A stretch of 51,797 bases of DNA from Roseicyclus sp. (GCF_018402035.1 NZ_JAGYJN010000010.1:1-51797); one strand, 5' to 3'. Counted from the stretch's first letter, positions 19,470 through 30,332 are shown. The notes: a model not told the origin generated them from the sequence alone. Numbers and translations: made by a program.

Positions 19470-20978
19470 ATGGAAGTCATGTCCTTTCTTGCCGATGGTA
19501 TCTTGTTGGCGCTTGAGCCAATCAATCTTGCCTTGATCATCGCCGGTGTCACTGTTGGGCTATTTATCGGGGCGATGCCCGGTCTGGGTTCAGTGAACGG
19601 CGTTGCGATCCTTTTGCCGATCACGTTCCTTGTGCCGCCAAATTCGGCGATCATTTTTCTCGCGGCGATCTATTACGGCGCGATGTATGGCGGGGCGATT
19701 TCGTCTGTGACATTGGGGATCCCCGGCGCGTCGACGGCTGTGGCGACAACCTTTGACGGCCGTCCACTGGCGCTTAAGGGGCAGGCAAGTCTGGCACTGG
19801 TGACTGCGGCTTTGGCCTCATTCGTTGGTGGGACTGTTGCCACTGTCCTGTTTACGCTTTTCGCGCCTGTTCTTGCATCGACGGCGTTGTCTTTTGGGCC
19901 ACCGGAAATTTTGCGCTGATGCTACTGGCCTTTGCTACTTTCGTGGGTCTTGGCGGCGACGACATTCCAAGACTGTGTTTTCGATCTGCCTTGGCCTTGT
20001 TCTGGCGGCCGTCGGGTTTGACACGATTTCCGGCGAGCCGCGGATGTGCTGTTCGAGATCGACGGTTTTATGCGCGGGATCGGCTTTATCGTTCTGGCGA
20101 TCAGCGTCTACGGGATTGGGGAAATGCTGTGGACAATCGAGCAGACCCGAGGCGAAGTCACCACAACAAACCCCAAGATGACGGCAAAAGGCATGATGTC
20201 GGACGCCAAGGAAGCCGCGCAGCGCGGATGGAAAGGGACCGCGATCGGATCGCTCATTGGGTTCTTCGTGGGCATCCTGCCGGCGGCGGGCGCGACACCG
20301 GGGTCCCTGATGTCCTACGGCGTGGCCAAGATGTTGTCAAAAACGCCCGAGGAATATGGCAAAGGCTCTCCGGACGGTGTGGCGGCGCCCGAATCAGCCA
20401 ACAACTCTGCCTCGACAGGCTCGATGTTGCCGATGCTGACGCTGGGGATTCCAGGCTCGCCGACAACAGCGATTCTGCTGGGCGGCATGGTGATCTGGGG
20501 CCTGACACCGGGACCGCGTCTTTTCATTGACGAGAGCGAGTTCGTCTGGGGCCTGATCGGTTCCTTCTACATCTCGAACATCGCGGCGCTCGTCATCAAC
20601 CTCGCTTTCATTCCACTGTTTGTGTGGATGCTCAGGATGCCGTTCACGATTCTCGCGCCGCTGATCTTTGTGCTGTCTATCGTCGGCGGCTTTGCCGCCT
20701 CCCGCAGCATCCATGACCTCTGGCTGATCGTGATTTTCGGGCTTTCGGCGTTCTTTCTGCGCAAGTTCGACTATCCGCTGGCCCCCGCCGTGCTGGCCAT
20801 CGTGCTGGGACCCATTGCCGAACCCACGCTGCGCCAGTCCCTGCTGCTGTCCTCGGGTGATCCGATGATCTTTTTCACCCGTCCCATTGCAGGGCCGATC
20901 ACGATCATCGCAATCATCTTGATCCTGTTGCCGGCCGTAAAGCTTTTGCGGCGCAAATTGGCTTTGGCAAAAAACTGA
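19470..20978 (+). pseudogene. tctA: Tripartite tricarboxylate transporter large permease TctA (frameshifted in first third)
   Basis: Large permease of about 500 residues with about twelve membrane segments. The start MEVMSFLADGILLALEPINL at 19470 leads into the family motif GAMPGLGSVNGVAILLP. Frame shifts near 19905, 19965 and 20050 interrupt it. From 20046 to the end the frame is clean and includes the second conserved motif GILPAAGATPGSLMSYG and the PESANNSASTGSMLPMLTLGIP region that is nearly invariant in TctA. It ends LLRRKLALAKN. With TctB it forms the channel for the carboxylate bound by TctC. An acyl-CoA synthetase gene follows about 60 bases on. Confidence 0.82.
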
Positions 20979-21041
20979 TCGCACGCTAGCCATTGTCCGG
21001 CGTGTCGGATTTAATACGACGACCAACAAGAGAGAAAATTG

Positions 21042-22548
21042 ATGCACACACTCGCAGACTTGATCCAGCGACATCCTGACACCGCAAATGCCATTGGTGC
21101 CCCTGGGCGGGACTGGATGTCCTATGGGCAACTGAACAGCCTGACGCGCACGGTTCGGACATTCCTGCGGAGCGCCGGTATCGGCGCGCAGGACCGTGTG
21201 GCGATTGTGTTGCCCAATGGGCCAGAGATGGCAGCGGCTTTGTGACCGTGGCGCAATCCGCCACCACCGCACCATAAACCCGGCCTATAAAGAAGACGAA
21301 TTTCGCCTTCTACCTTGCTGACCTCAAAGCCAGCGCAATCATACTCGAGGCAGGTTATGACGGTCCAGCGCGCGCGGCGGCGCGCGTTTTGATCTGACCG
21401 TGATAGAGCTAACAGCGACCGAACCTGCCGGTACGTTCACGCTTTCGACCAGTGACCGGCACGGCTGCCGACACAGTCCCACAGCGGATGACGTGGCGCT
21501 GATCCTGCATACGTCTGGGACAACGTCGCGTCCAAAGATCGTGCCGCTGCTGCAATCCAACATCGCCGCGTCGGCCCGCCACATCAGCGCGTCTTTGGCG
21601 TTGACGCCTGCCGACCGCTGCATGAACGTGATGCCGCTGTTTCATATCCACGGCCTGATCGCCGCAGTGTCGTCCAGCCTTGCCGCGGGCGGCTCGGTCT
21701 GGTGCGCGCCGGGTTTCGACGCGCTCAAGTTCTTCGGCTGGATGGAAGACGCGCGCCCGACATGGTACACGGCCGTTCCCACCATGCACCAAGCGATCCT
21801 CGCCCGCGCCGGGCGCAATGCCGACACGATTGCAAACGTGCCGCTGCGATTCCTGCGGTCCTCCTCCGCGTCGCTGCCCGGCCCGGTGATGGAGGCGCTG
21901 GCAGAAACGTTCAAGGCGCCGGTGATCGAAGGCTATGGCATGACCGAAGCTGCGCATCAGATGGCATCGAACCCGCTGGGTGCCGGCAAACAGAAACCCG
22001 GATCGGTCGGGATCGAGGCCGGACCGCTGGTCCGCGTCGCCCATGAGATCGAAAACCGGCTGGTTACTGGTGTGGGCGAGATCGTCATCTCTGGCCCCAA
22101 CGTGACCCCCGGATACGAGGGCAACCCCGAGGCCAATGAAAAGAACTTTTTCGAGGCTGAAAACCGGCGCTGGTTCCGTACCGGCGACCAGGGCGAGTTC
22201 GACGCCGAAGGCTATCTGACCCTGACCGGTCGCCTGAAGGAGATCATCAACCGCGGCGGCGAAAAGATATCGCCGCTGGAGGTGGACGGCGTTCTGTCGG
22301 CGCATCCCGCGGTGGCCCAGGTCGTGACCTTTGCCATACCGCATGACAAGCTGGGCGAAGATGTCGGCGCCGCCGTCGTGCTGAAGGAAGGCCATGACGC
22401 CACCGAACGCGAGATCCGCGATTTTGCAAGCGCACAGCTGGCTGCCTTCAAGGTGCCCCGCAAAATAATGATCCTGAACGATATCCCAAAAGGTGCGACC
22501 GGCAAGCTGCAACGCATTGGCCTGGCCGAGAAACTGGGGTTGGTGTAA
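21042..22548 (+). pseudogene. AMP-dependent acyl-CoA synthetase, oxalate/small-acid CoA ligase type (frameshifts near N-terminus)
   Basis: Adenylate-forming CoA ligase of about 500 residues: carboxylate + ATP + CoA gives acyl-CoA + AMP + PPi. The start MHTLADLIQRHPD at 21042 follows AGAGAG. Shifts near 21245, 21300 and 21380 break the first third. From 21400 it is clean: P-loop [11 protein letters not shown], the substrate-site helix [48 protein letters not shown] and the catalytic-Lys motif [10 protein letters not shown]. Overall shape resembles oxalate-CoA ligases and related FadD-like enzymes. It follows a carboxylate transporter and is four bases from the next gene, so it probably activates the imported acid. 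The exact substrate is not deducible. Confidence 0.75.
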
Positions 22549-22552
22549 ATCA

Positions 22553-23578
22553 ATGAAAATCTGTATTTTCGGCGCCGGCGCCATCGGCGGCTACATGGGC
22601 GCAAAACTGGCCGAGGCGGGCGCGGATGTCAGCCTTGTCGCGCGCGGCCCGCATCTGGCGGCGATGCAAGCCAATGGCCTGACCCTGATCGAAGAAGGCG
22701 AGACGAAAACCTATCCGGTCAATGCCTCGGACGATCCGGCAGCTTTGGGGCATCAGGATTATGTGATCGTCACCCTCAAGGCGCATTCGGTGCCGCCGGT
22801 CGTGGCGCGGATGCAGCCCCTGATCGGGCCTGACACGACAATCGTCTCCGGCGTGAACGGCGTCCCTTGGTGGTATTTCCACAAGGTTGGCGGCCCGCTG
22901 GAAGGCACGCGGCTGGCCTCGGTCGATCCGGGCGACGCGCAATGGACCGGCTTTGGCCCGGACCGCGTTCTGGGCTGCGTGGTCTATCCCGCCGCCGAGG
23001 TGATCGCCCCCGGCGTCGTCAAGCATATCGAAGGTAACCGCTTTTCGCTGGGCGAACCTGACGGGTCCAAATCCGCGCGCGCCACGCGCCTGTCCGAGGC
23101 GCTGTCAAAGGCAGGTCTCAAGGCGCCGGTGCGCCCCAAGATCCGCGACGAAATCTGGGTAAAGCTCTGGGGCAACCTGTCGTTCAACCCGATTTCGGCG
23201 CTGACCCATGCGACCCTTGACGTCTTGTGCACAGACCCCGGCACCCGCGCCGTCGCGCGCGCCATGATGCTGGAAGCGCAGGACATCGCGGAAAAGCTGG
23301 GCGTGAAATTTCCGATCGACGTGGATCGCCGCATCGAGGGCGGCGCAGCCGTGGGCGCGCACCGGACCTCGATGTTGCAGGATCTGGATGCCGGACGGCC
23401 GATGGAGATTGACGCGCTTTTGGGATCAGTGCGCGAACTGGGGCGCGTGACGGACACGCCGACCCCGACGATCGACACCGTGCTGGCCCCTTGTCAGCCT
23501 GCGCGCAAATATGGCCAGGCCTTTACGGCGCGTGACGCGATCAACCAGCTGGTTCCGCCCTGGCCTGTGGGCGGTTGA
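22553..23578 (+). CDS. Ketopantoate reductase family protein (PanE/ApbA-like 2-dehydropantoate 2-reductase)
   Basis: NADPH-dependent reductase of about 340 residues. The N-terminal Rossmann motif GAGAIGG is at residues 7-13, followed by ADVSLVARGPHL typical of the family. The C-terminal helical domain has the catalytic-Lys region IRDEIWVKLWGNLSFNPISAL, and the conserved HRTSMLQDLDAGRPMEID. The start ATG is four bases after the CoA ligase stop, so the two are co-transcribed. The last residues (from LAPCQPARK) depart from the family; a frame with one C fewer near 23485 gives LALVSLRA instead, so the C-terminus may be shifted. Given the context, a role on a 2-oxo or beta-oxo acid from the imported carboxylate is as likely as pantothenate synthesis. 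Confidence 0.75.
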   Translation: MKICIFGAGAIGGYMGAKLAEAGADVSLVARGPHLAAMQANGLTLIEEGETKTYPVNASDDPAALGHQDYVIVTLKAHSVPPVVARMQPLIGPDTTIVSGVNGVPWWYFHKVGGPLEGTRLASVDPGDAQWTGFGPDRVLGCVVYPAAEVIAPGVVKHIEGNRFSLGEPDGSKSARATRLSEALSKAGLKAPVRPKIRDEIWVKLWGNLSFNPISALTHATLDVLCTDPGTRAVARAMMLEAQDIAEKLGVKFPIDVDRRIEGGAAVGAHRTSMLQDLDAGRPMEIDALLGSVRELGRVTDTPTPTIDTVLAPCQPARKYGQAFTARDAINQLVPPWPVGG

Positions 23579-23677
23579 CCGTGGCTGGCAATAAATTCGC
23601 GCCCTACCCTTTTCACTATCCATAGTTGTATTAATTTTTATTACTCATCCCTGAGTGTTTTTGTGGAGTGAATCGGT

Positions 23678-26600
23678 ATGTTTTTCAGCGGCGGCGGCGC
23701 TTTCAAGTGGCAAAGGCAAATCATATTCAAATCAACAGCTTGTCGTAACAGCCAAGCCGCGCCAGATCGGGTTAGCCAGCGCAGCCTGACACGGCGCTGC
23801 CGCCTGGCCGCGCGACGAAGAGCTTGTGTTCATCACGGCCATGGGCGCGCTGATCACCATCGGCAGAGGCCACCGCGCAAAGCATCACCTATAATGACGG
23901 GGAAACCCGCACGGCAACGTTATTGGATACGACAGGCGATATTGATCTGACGGTGAACGCGGGGAAGCCACGCAATCAGGCGTGATTTCTAGCGTAGGCG
24001 TAGGCGACCTCAATAAACAAAGGCGCAGGCACACTGACCCTGTCGAGTGCGAATACCTATACGGGGATGACCTATGTTAACGAAGGCACGTTGCGGGTCA
24101 GCGCTAGCTCCGGCAGGGCATCACCGCAAGCGGCACGGTTGTCGCCGACGGGGCGACGTTAGGTGTCGGGTGGGATTACCACAAGCGGGCTGATCACGCT
24201 GAACGGCGCAGGCGTGGCAGGCGGCGGCGCGCTGCGAAGTGTCGGGGAGGGCACGAGCACCGTTGGCACCATCACTCTTGGGTCTGCGGCGCGGATCACC
24301 TCGGATAACTTCCTGCGCTTTATGGCAGGCACCAGTATTAACGGAACCAACCAGAACCCTGACCTTTGATAGTGAGAATACGATTTCGAGTATTCCGGTA
24401 CCATCGCCACGGGCAGTGGAACCTTGACCAAGAGGGGACAGGCAACCTTGTTCTGTTTGGAAACAACACCTTTACCGGGGATGTGTTTGTCAATGCGGGC
24501 AGGCTTGAAGTCTACAGCGGCGCGGCAGCCAGCCAATAGCGCGCTGGTGCAGGTAGCGTCAGGTGGCAGGTTCAGGGTTTCAATAGCTGAAGCGATCGGC
24601 AATCTTTCGGGCGACGGCAGGGTGGATTGATAAATTCCCTCACGCTTGGCGATACGAAGTGACCACCTTTTCCGGTGTGATCGGAGAGTTGACCTTTGCA
24701 GAGCGGGTCATCAAACAAGGCACAGGCACGCTGACCCTGTCGGGGCGAATACCTATACGGGGACGACCACGATCAACGGCGGCACGTTGCAGATCCCGGG
24801 GCAGGCGGCACCACGGGCTCGCTTGGCACGGGCGGGATCATCAATAACGCCACGCTGCGTTTTGACCGCAGCAATGATGTGACCGTCGGCAATGTGATCT
24901 CGGGGACAGGCAATCTTGTCAAACAGGGCGCAGGCAGGCTGACCTTGTCGGGGACGAATACATATTCAGGTACCACCACGATCAACGAAGGCACGTTGCG
25001 GATCGGCGATAGCTCCGGCTTGGGCAGCACCGCGGCGGCGCAATTTATCATCCGACGGGCGACGTTAAAGAGATGCTGAGCGTAGTCAACCTGAACAGAG
25101 GCGATCACGCTGAACGGCGATGGCGTGGCAGGTGGCGGCGCGTTGCGAGCATCGGGGAGCACGAGCACCATAAACGGAACCGTCACACTTGGCTCTGCGG
25201 CGCGGATCACTTCGACGGGACTTATACGCTTTAATACAGGCTCCAGCATCAGCGGACCCAACCAGAACCCTGACCTTCGATGGTGGGGGATCGATCGACA
25301 TGTTTAGCACTATCGCCACGGGCAGCGGAAGTTTGACCAAAGAAGGGACAGGCACACTTCGTCTTTATGGAAACAACATTTACCGGGGATGTGTTTGTCA
25401 ATGCGGGCACGCTTCAGGCCCGTAGTGGCACCGCAATAGGTGACGCCGCGCTGGTGCAGGTGGCGTCAGGTGCGAACTTCTCTGTCTCAGAAGCTGAAAC
25501 AATCAGCAATCTTTCAGGCTGCCGGGATGCATCGCTGAGCATGGGGCTGACGCGCTTGGCGTGCAAGTGACCGCAGCTTTTCCGGTGTGATCAGAGAGTT
25601 CGGCGGGGCAAGGAACCTGATCAAACAGGGCACAGGCACGCTGACCCTGTCGGGGACAAATACCTATACGGGGACGACCACGATCAACGGTGGCACGTTG
25701 CAGATTGGGGCGGGCGCTGCAGGATCGCTTGGCGCAGGCAGGGTCGTCAACAACCGGTGCGCTGCGTTTTGACCACCCAACAATAATCTGTCCTTTGGCA
25801 AAATGTCATCTCGGGACAGGCGGCATCACGCAGGCCAGGCAGCACGACGATCCTGACGGGGGCGAATACCTATGCCGGGTTGACGATCAGCAACGGCACG
25901 TTGCAGGTCGGCAATGGCGGCACCACAGGGACGCTTGGCACGGGCGATGTCGTCAATAGCCATGTTGCGTTTTGACCGCAGCGATGATGTGATCGTCAAC
26001 AATGTGATCTCGGGGACCGGCAATCTTGTCAAACGGGGCGCGGGCATCCTGTTCCTGTTTGGGGCGAATACCTATACGGGAACGACAAATGTCGATGCAG
26101 GCACGTTGCGGATCGGCAGTGGCAATGCCTTAGACGGCTGGCGGGTGGCACAATTGTCGCCGATGGTGCGACCTTAGATGTGTCTAACGTACTCAACCTG
26201 AACGAGGCGATCACGCTGAACGGCGCGGGCGTGGGAGGTGGCGGCACTGCGAAGCGCTGGTGGACACCTCAGCACCGTCAATGGTGCCATTACTCTTGGG
26301 TCTGCGTCGCGGATCACTTCGTTTGGCACCGGTAGCACGCTTCGCTTTACGGCAAGCTCTAAACATTAGTGGTGCCAACCAGAACCTGACCTTTGATGGC
26401 AGGGTATTGAGATGTATGGCGTTATCGCCACGGGCAACGGAACCTTGACCAAAGAGGGTAGGCAGCCTTATCCTATATGGAAACAACACATTTACCGGGG
26501 ATGTGTTCGTCAATGTGGGCAGGCTTGAAGCCTTCAGCGGCGCTGCAATAGATGATGGCGCGCTGGTGCAAGAGTGGCGTCAGGTGCCACGTTCGGTATT

Positions 26601-28317
26601 TCAGAAGACGAAACAATCGGCAATCTTTCCGGCGCGCAGGCGGGAAACGGCTTTGAGCGCGAACCTGACACTTGGCGTGCAAAGGTGACCGCACCTTTTC
26701 CGGTGTGATCGGGGAGGTGGGAACCTGACCAAACAAGGCACAGGCATGACCCTGTCAGGGCAGATACCTATACAGGAACGACCACGGTGTCGGGGGGCGG
26801 TTGCTGGTCAACGGATCGCTGGCATCCGCTGCCACCACGGTGCAAACGGCGGCACGCTGGGCGGGCGGCACGCTGGGCGATGTGATGTGTTAGCGGCGGG
26901 ACATTGGCGGCGGGCAATTCCATCGGCACGCTGAATACTGGCAATATCACCTTTGACACCGGTGCGGTGCTGCAAGTCAGGTTGACGCCGCCGACGCCGC
27001 CCGCGCCGACCTGATCAATGCCCTGGGCAATGTCACCATCAACGGCGGCACGGTGCGTCATATCGGCGAAAACGCCACCTATGATCCCAGCCGCACCTGG
27101 CGCATTGTCACCGCCAGCGGCAATCTGACAGGGACATTCACCGGTGTGACATCGGATTTCGACTTTCTCGACCCGACCCTGATCTATAGCGCCAATAGCG
27201 TCGATCTGCGCTTGGTCCGCAATGATGTGTCATTTGATTCTGTGGCTGTGCCGCCAGCAGAAAGCCACGGCCAATGGCATTGAAACCATATCCGGCAGCA
27301 CCGTTTTCAACACTTTGGCGGGCCTGTCCGGCGCTACCGCGACCGCGGCGCTGGATGCGTTTTCAGGTGAAGGTCTGGTGGCCATGGATGCCGGGGCTTT
27401 TGACCGCCGGCAGCTTGGTTTGGCCGCTTTTGGTGCCGCCCAGCTGGGCGCATCCCGGGTGGCAGCGCGGGCGATCTGGCAACACATGGCACGCTTTGGA
27501 ACAGGCAGCGGGTTTTGGGCCAGCCTGTACGGCGCGTCCCATCAAAGCCGCGGTGGCGATTTCAAGAAAAGTACCTGGCGGGACAACGGGCTGGCCGTAG
27601 GGTACACTTGGGACAGTGACACTGCCTGGCAGTTCGGTGGCATGGTCGCGGTCAGTACAGCCAACAACAGCACCCCTGATCTGGCCACAACGGGCGAGGT
27701 CGCAAACCACAGCCTGGGCCTGTTTGCCGCGTGATCTGGACGGGCTGGAATGGACATTCGGCCTGATCAGCACAATGGGCGATATCGACAGCCAGCGCCG
27801 CGTGACGGCTGGCGGGCTGACCTGAACCCTGACGGCGCGCTATGACAGCCGCGTCAATACTGCCTTTGCCGAAGTCAGCCGCGATCTGACAGCGGGTGAC
27901 TGGACATGGTCGCCTTGCCCAGATGACCGCGCAGCATCTGTCGCAAAGGCGCGTTCACCGAAACCGGCGGTGATGCCGCGATCACCCGCACCGCCAGCAC
28001 CGACACCAGCCTGCGCGCGAAAATCGCGCCAGCAGCACGCGGGATCTGACGCTTGGCACATTGCCTGCCACATGGTCGGCGCATCTGGCCATCAGCAAAG
28101 AACTGGAAGGGTCCGGCACCACCGCGCTGCATGCGATTGCCGGTTCGACCCCGTTCAGCATCCCACCAGCACCAGCGCCGACACGCAATTCGACCTTGGC
28201 ATGGGGTTTGATCTGCAGCTGGCCGCGCAGACGAGCCTGACGCTCTCGGCCCAAACCAGCCACAGCGGCGGTGTTTCGCAGACGACCGCCGGCCTGCAGT
28301 TTGGCATCAGGTTCTAA
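23678..28317 (+). pseudogene. Large autotransporter adhesin with PATR-type repeats (heavily frameshifted)
   Basis: Type Va secretion protein of about 1,540 codons. The N-terminus at 23678 (MFFSGGGAFKWQR) is poorly defined. The passenger (about 23880-27200) is beta-helical, built of repeats of the form [20 protein letters not shown] and NNTFTGDVFVNAGTL, characteristic of passenger-associated transport repeats. The C-terminal part (about 27360-28317) is a beta-barrel: MDAGAFDRRQLGLAAFGAAQ, GFWASLYGASHQSRGGDFK, GLAVGYTWDSDTAWQFGGM, and the last strand TTAGLQFGIRF with terminal Phe as required for outer-membrane insertion. Upwards of twenty indels occur. A terminator hairpin follows the stop. It likely acts at the cell surface in adhesion. 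Confidence 0.72.
24192..26900 (+). repeat. Three-copy long module (about 0.9-1.1 kb) in the autotransporter passenger
   Basis: The anchor GATCACGCTGAACGGCG recurs near 24192, 25103 and 26209, each followed by the same order of sub-blocks: GVAGGGALR, TLGSAARITS, NQNLTFD, IATGSG-LTKEGTG, NTFTGDVFVNAG and LVQVASG, then short '[12 protein letters not shown]' units (24728, 24937, 25637, 25850, 26045, 26750). Copies differ by base changes and indels. This is the pattern of a duplicated passenger module, not just short repeats. Confidence 0.7.
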
Positions 28318-28323
28318 GGGGAC

Positions 28324-28349
28324 AAAGCGCAACGCACAATATGCGCTTT
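28324..28349 (+). terminator. Terminator hairpin after the autotransporter
   Basis: Stem AAAGCGCA / TGCGCTTT (8 bp) with a 10-base loop, ending in TTTT, seven bases after the stop codon. Confidence 0.65.
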
Positions 28350-28689
28350 TACCAAAACCTGCAGGGGCGTGACCAGCGATGTGGCGCACCGCCCCCGGGC
28401 CTGTTCATGTGGCGAGCCATCCCGGGCGGCGTATGACCGAACAGCAGATGCCTGATCGCTCGGCTGCAACGCGCCAACCAAACCTGTGGCACAAGGCTCG
28501 GTCTGGCAGGCTTTCTGCACCCAAGTGGCGGAGGAATGACTCATGCGCCCAACTCTCTCCCGTGCCAGTGTCGGCGGGTGGCATTTCATGCACTATTCCT
28601 GCGCAAATCTGGCGTTACCGGAAAACATATTGCGTATTTGGGCGTTTGGTCTCGGCCATACATGGCCTCTCATCCAAACGTGTTCATGA
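28350..28689. other. Intergenic stretch, nothing recognised
   Basis: Open frames here on both strands match no family I know. The stretch separates the autotransporter from the toxin-antitoxin block and may mark an insertion boundary. Confidence 0.35.
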
Positions 28690-28960
28690 CTATTCAGGCC
28701 GCAAAAGCGGCTCATTTGACACATCAACCTCTTTGCAAGCCAACGCCATGTCATGGTTGATTTGCATATTCATCCAGTATGCCGGGGTCGTGTTGAACGC
28801 CTGGGCCAAGCGTAGAGCCGTGTCTGGGTCATGCTGGTAGCGCCCCTTCACAAGCCGCTCGATCCGCGTACGGGGAACATCCAGACGCCTTGCGAGGAGC
28901 AATCGGCCCCCATGTCAGAGGATCAAGGTAGAGTTCCTTAAGGACTTCGCCGGGATGCAT
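28690..28960 (-). pseudogene. higA: HigA-type antitoxin, XRE helix-turn-helix (one frameshift)
   Basis: DNA-binding antitoxin of about 90 codons. MHPGEVLKELYLDPL at 28960 is the HigA N-terminal signature (HPGE-x-L). A shift near 28900 leads to ARRLDVPRTRIERLVKGR, the recognition helix of the XRE domain, then DTALRLAQAFNTTPAYWMNMQ, the conserved HigA ending. It lies 33 bases downstream of the higB-like toxin in the usual higB-higA order. The start could be a few codons upstream. As an antitoxin it should bind the toxin and repress the operon. Confidence 0.72.
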
Positions 28961-28992
28961 TGGTTCTTCAAGCAAGCTCGCGGTTGTTCCTT

Positions 28993-29267
28993 TCAGTGGT
29001 AATCGACGATCTCCATCGGCGGGACCTTGGGCGTCCAGACAAAGCAAATACGCCACTGCCCGTTTATCCGCCTGGAATGCTGTCCTATCCGATCACCGCC
29101 AGTTCTTCCAAATGGTTGCCCGGTGGAAACCGTAAATCCTCCACAACCGCTGCATCAAGCGCCGTGAACATCGCACGCGTCCATCACCAAGTCACCGGGG
29201 AAGCCTTTGCCATACTTGCCTTGGACAGCATTGCCGGCGCGTTTTTGTCCTTGGTGCTTTGGATCAT
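28993..29267 (-). pseudogene. higB: HigB-type (RelE/ParE superfamily) toxin (frameshifted)
   Basis: Ribosome-dependent mRNA endonuclease toxin of about 91 codons. ATG at 29267 begins MIQSTKDKNAPAML, the usual HigB start (MIxSFxDK). After shifts near 29185 and 29095 it reads FTALDAAVVEDLRFPPGNHLEEL, then INGQWRICFVWT and EIVDYH, the conserved catalytic end of HigB (RxN-QWRICF, final YH). It precedes higA. Inverted and direct repeats upstream (29271-29314) may be the operator. Confidence 0.7.
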
Positions 29268-29270
29268 GCG

Positions 29271-29316
29271 ATATGTACCATCACGCGATACATGTGTCAA
29301 GTCGTGATACATGTAT
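29271..29316 (-). promoter_or_regulatory. Operator-like repeats upstream of higB
   Basis: GATACATGT occurs twice (29287-29295 and 29306-29314), 19 bases apart. An imperfect inverted copy (ATGTACCATCACG) lies at 29273-29285. The block overlaps the region just upstream of the higB start, where HigA-type antitoxins bind to repress their own operon. The protein-site link is inferred. Confidence 0.4.
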
Positions 29317-29682
29317 GCCCTGTCTGCTGGACCCTGACACGGCAATTGAGTGTCTGTCTGTTCAGCCAATCCCTGAAATCATCACGGAAGCGGTCAATCT
29401 GATGCATCCGCTCGTGCAGGATAGTCACGATCCCGATGTCGCCATTCGAGAGATGACGCCAGTAGACGAAATGACGCTCGTAGCGAAAGAAGTATCCCTC
29501 GACGCCAAATTCCGCCGGGATGGGTTTGACACGACGCCGTGGGCGGCGATCTTGTCAGATGCGGCGAACAAGAAGCCAGTGATGTACGTCTCGGCCTGCT
29601 CGTCCCCCACCTGTCACGGGTGTAGCGGTAGATGTCATCGAGGCGATGGGATGCCCCCTTCCTGTATACGGATTGCTGGCAC
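29297..29682 (-). pseudogene. parE: ParE-type toxin (RelE/ParE superfamily, frameshifted)
   Basis: Likely GTG start at 29682 (VPAIRIQEGASHRLDDIYRYT), the ParE N-terminal helix. It continues DRWGDEQAETYITG, AASDKIAAHG and, after shifts near 29590, 29520 and 29470, FRYERHFVYWRHL-like residues and IVTILHERMHQIDRF, the conserved end of ParE (Y-x-I-x-I-L-H-x-R-M). ParE toxins bind DNA gyrase. It follows the parD-like antitoxin in the usual parD-parE order; the distal stop at 29297 makes it somewhat longer than typical and may be displaced by an indel. Confidence 0.68.
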
Positions 29683-29686
29683 CGGG

Positions 29687-29946
29687 TCAGGTCGATTCCG
29701 CGCGATCCCACCTCTGCCGCTGTCAGCGGCTTGTACGTCTCCTCCGGGGCCGCGAAGGCATGGGTCAACTCAGCCTTCAACCGGTTGAGAAGGCCTCGGC
29801 CTCAGCCCTCTCTTTGTCACGCCGGATCAGGTCACGGATGTACTCGCGCTGACATTCTCATAGGACCCGTCATCGCCTACGTTGGCCGACACGAAATCAC
29901 TCAGGGCTCCACCAAGGCGGACGGTCATCGTGGTCGTTCGGGACAT
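29687..29946 (-). pseudogene. parD: ParD-type ribbon-helix-helix antitoxin (frameshifted)
   Basis: Antitoxin of about 86 codons. ATG at 29946 starts MSRTTTMTVRLGGALSDFVS, the ribbon strand and first helix of the RHH DNA-binding fold, then GDDGSYENVS-EYIRDLIRRD (shift near 29852). A second shift near 29800 leads to LKAELTHAFAAPEETYKPL and TAAEV, the toxin-binding tail. It lies four to five bases from the parE start. It should neutralise ParE and repress the operon. Confidence 0.72.
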
Positions 29947-30041
29947 GGCGCAGCACCTCTAAGCTTCGGTGTATTCAATATAACCAAAAACACACAAAAC
30001 AAGTCGCCGATCACCGGGCTTCCACCCCTTAGAAACTACCG

Positions 30042-30332
30042 TCAGTCGTCAGAGTCCTCGACAGTGTGGCGGCCCGCAAGCGCAAAACAACATACAGCAC
30101 AGCATCCAGATGCCGCGCGAGGGCGACCAGATGATCACCGCTCGGCCCCCGCTCGCCCGAAAACCAGTACTTCACGGTCCGTTCAGCAGCGCAATCGGCG
30201 CATGGCCAACAGTCGCCCTGTGTGTGTCGTCCAACTCTTCGTGCAGAATTATCGCTATGGCGGTTCCTGATAATCGGTTGGTTTTTCGACCAGGTGCACA
30301 AATGTGCCCATTTTCGGCACAACTGTGCCCAT
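30042..30332 (-). pseudogene. Small phage/plasmid-type helix-turn-helix regulator (frameshifted)
   Basis: From ATG at 30332: MGTVVPKMGTFVHLVEKPTDY, then with shifts near 30260 and 30175 AIIILHEELDDTHRAT, TVKYWFSGERGPSGDHLVALARH and LDAVLYVVLRL, ending AGRHTVEDSDD. The 'TVKYWFSGERGPSGEHL' stretch is an XRE-like recognition helix found in small regulators of alphaproteobacterial prophages and integrated elements, where the sequence 'NW-SG-xGPS-EHL' is common. It is divergent from the serine recombinase. Function as its regulator is inferred. Confidence 0.5.

Noticed and set aside
21409..22584. A 391-codon minus-strand frame opposite the CoA ligase
   Set aside because: Antisense shadow of a GC-rich gene; its sequence has no family resemblance.
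24060..26800. Short repeats as a CRISPR array
   Set aside because: The repeats are in coding register, irregularly spaced and translate to autotransporter passenger units.
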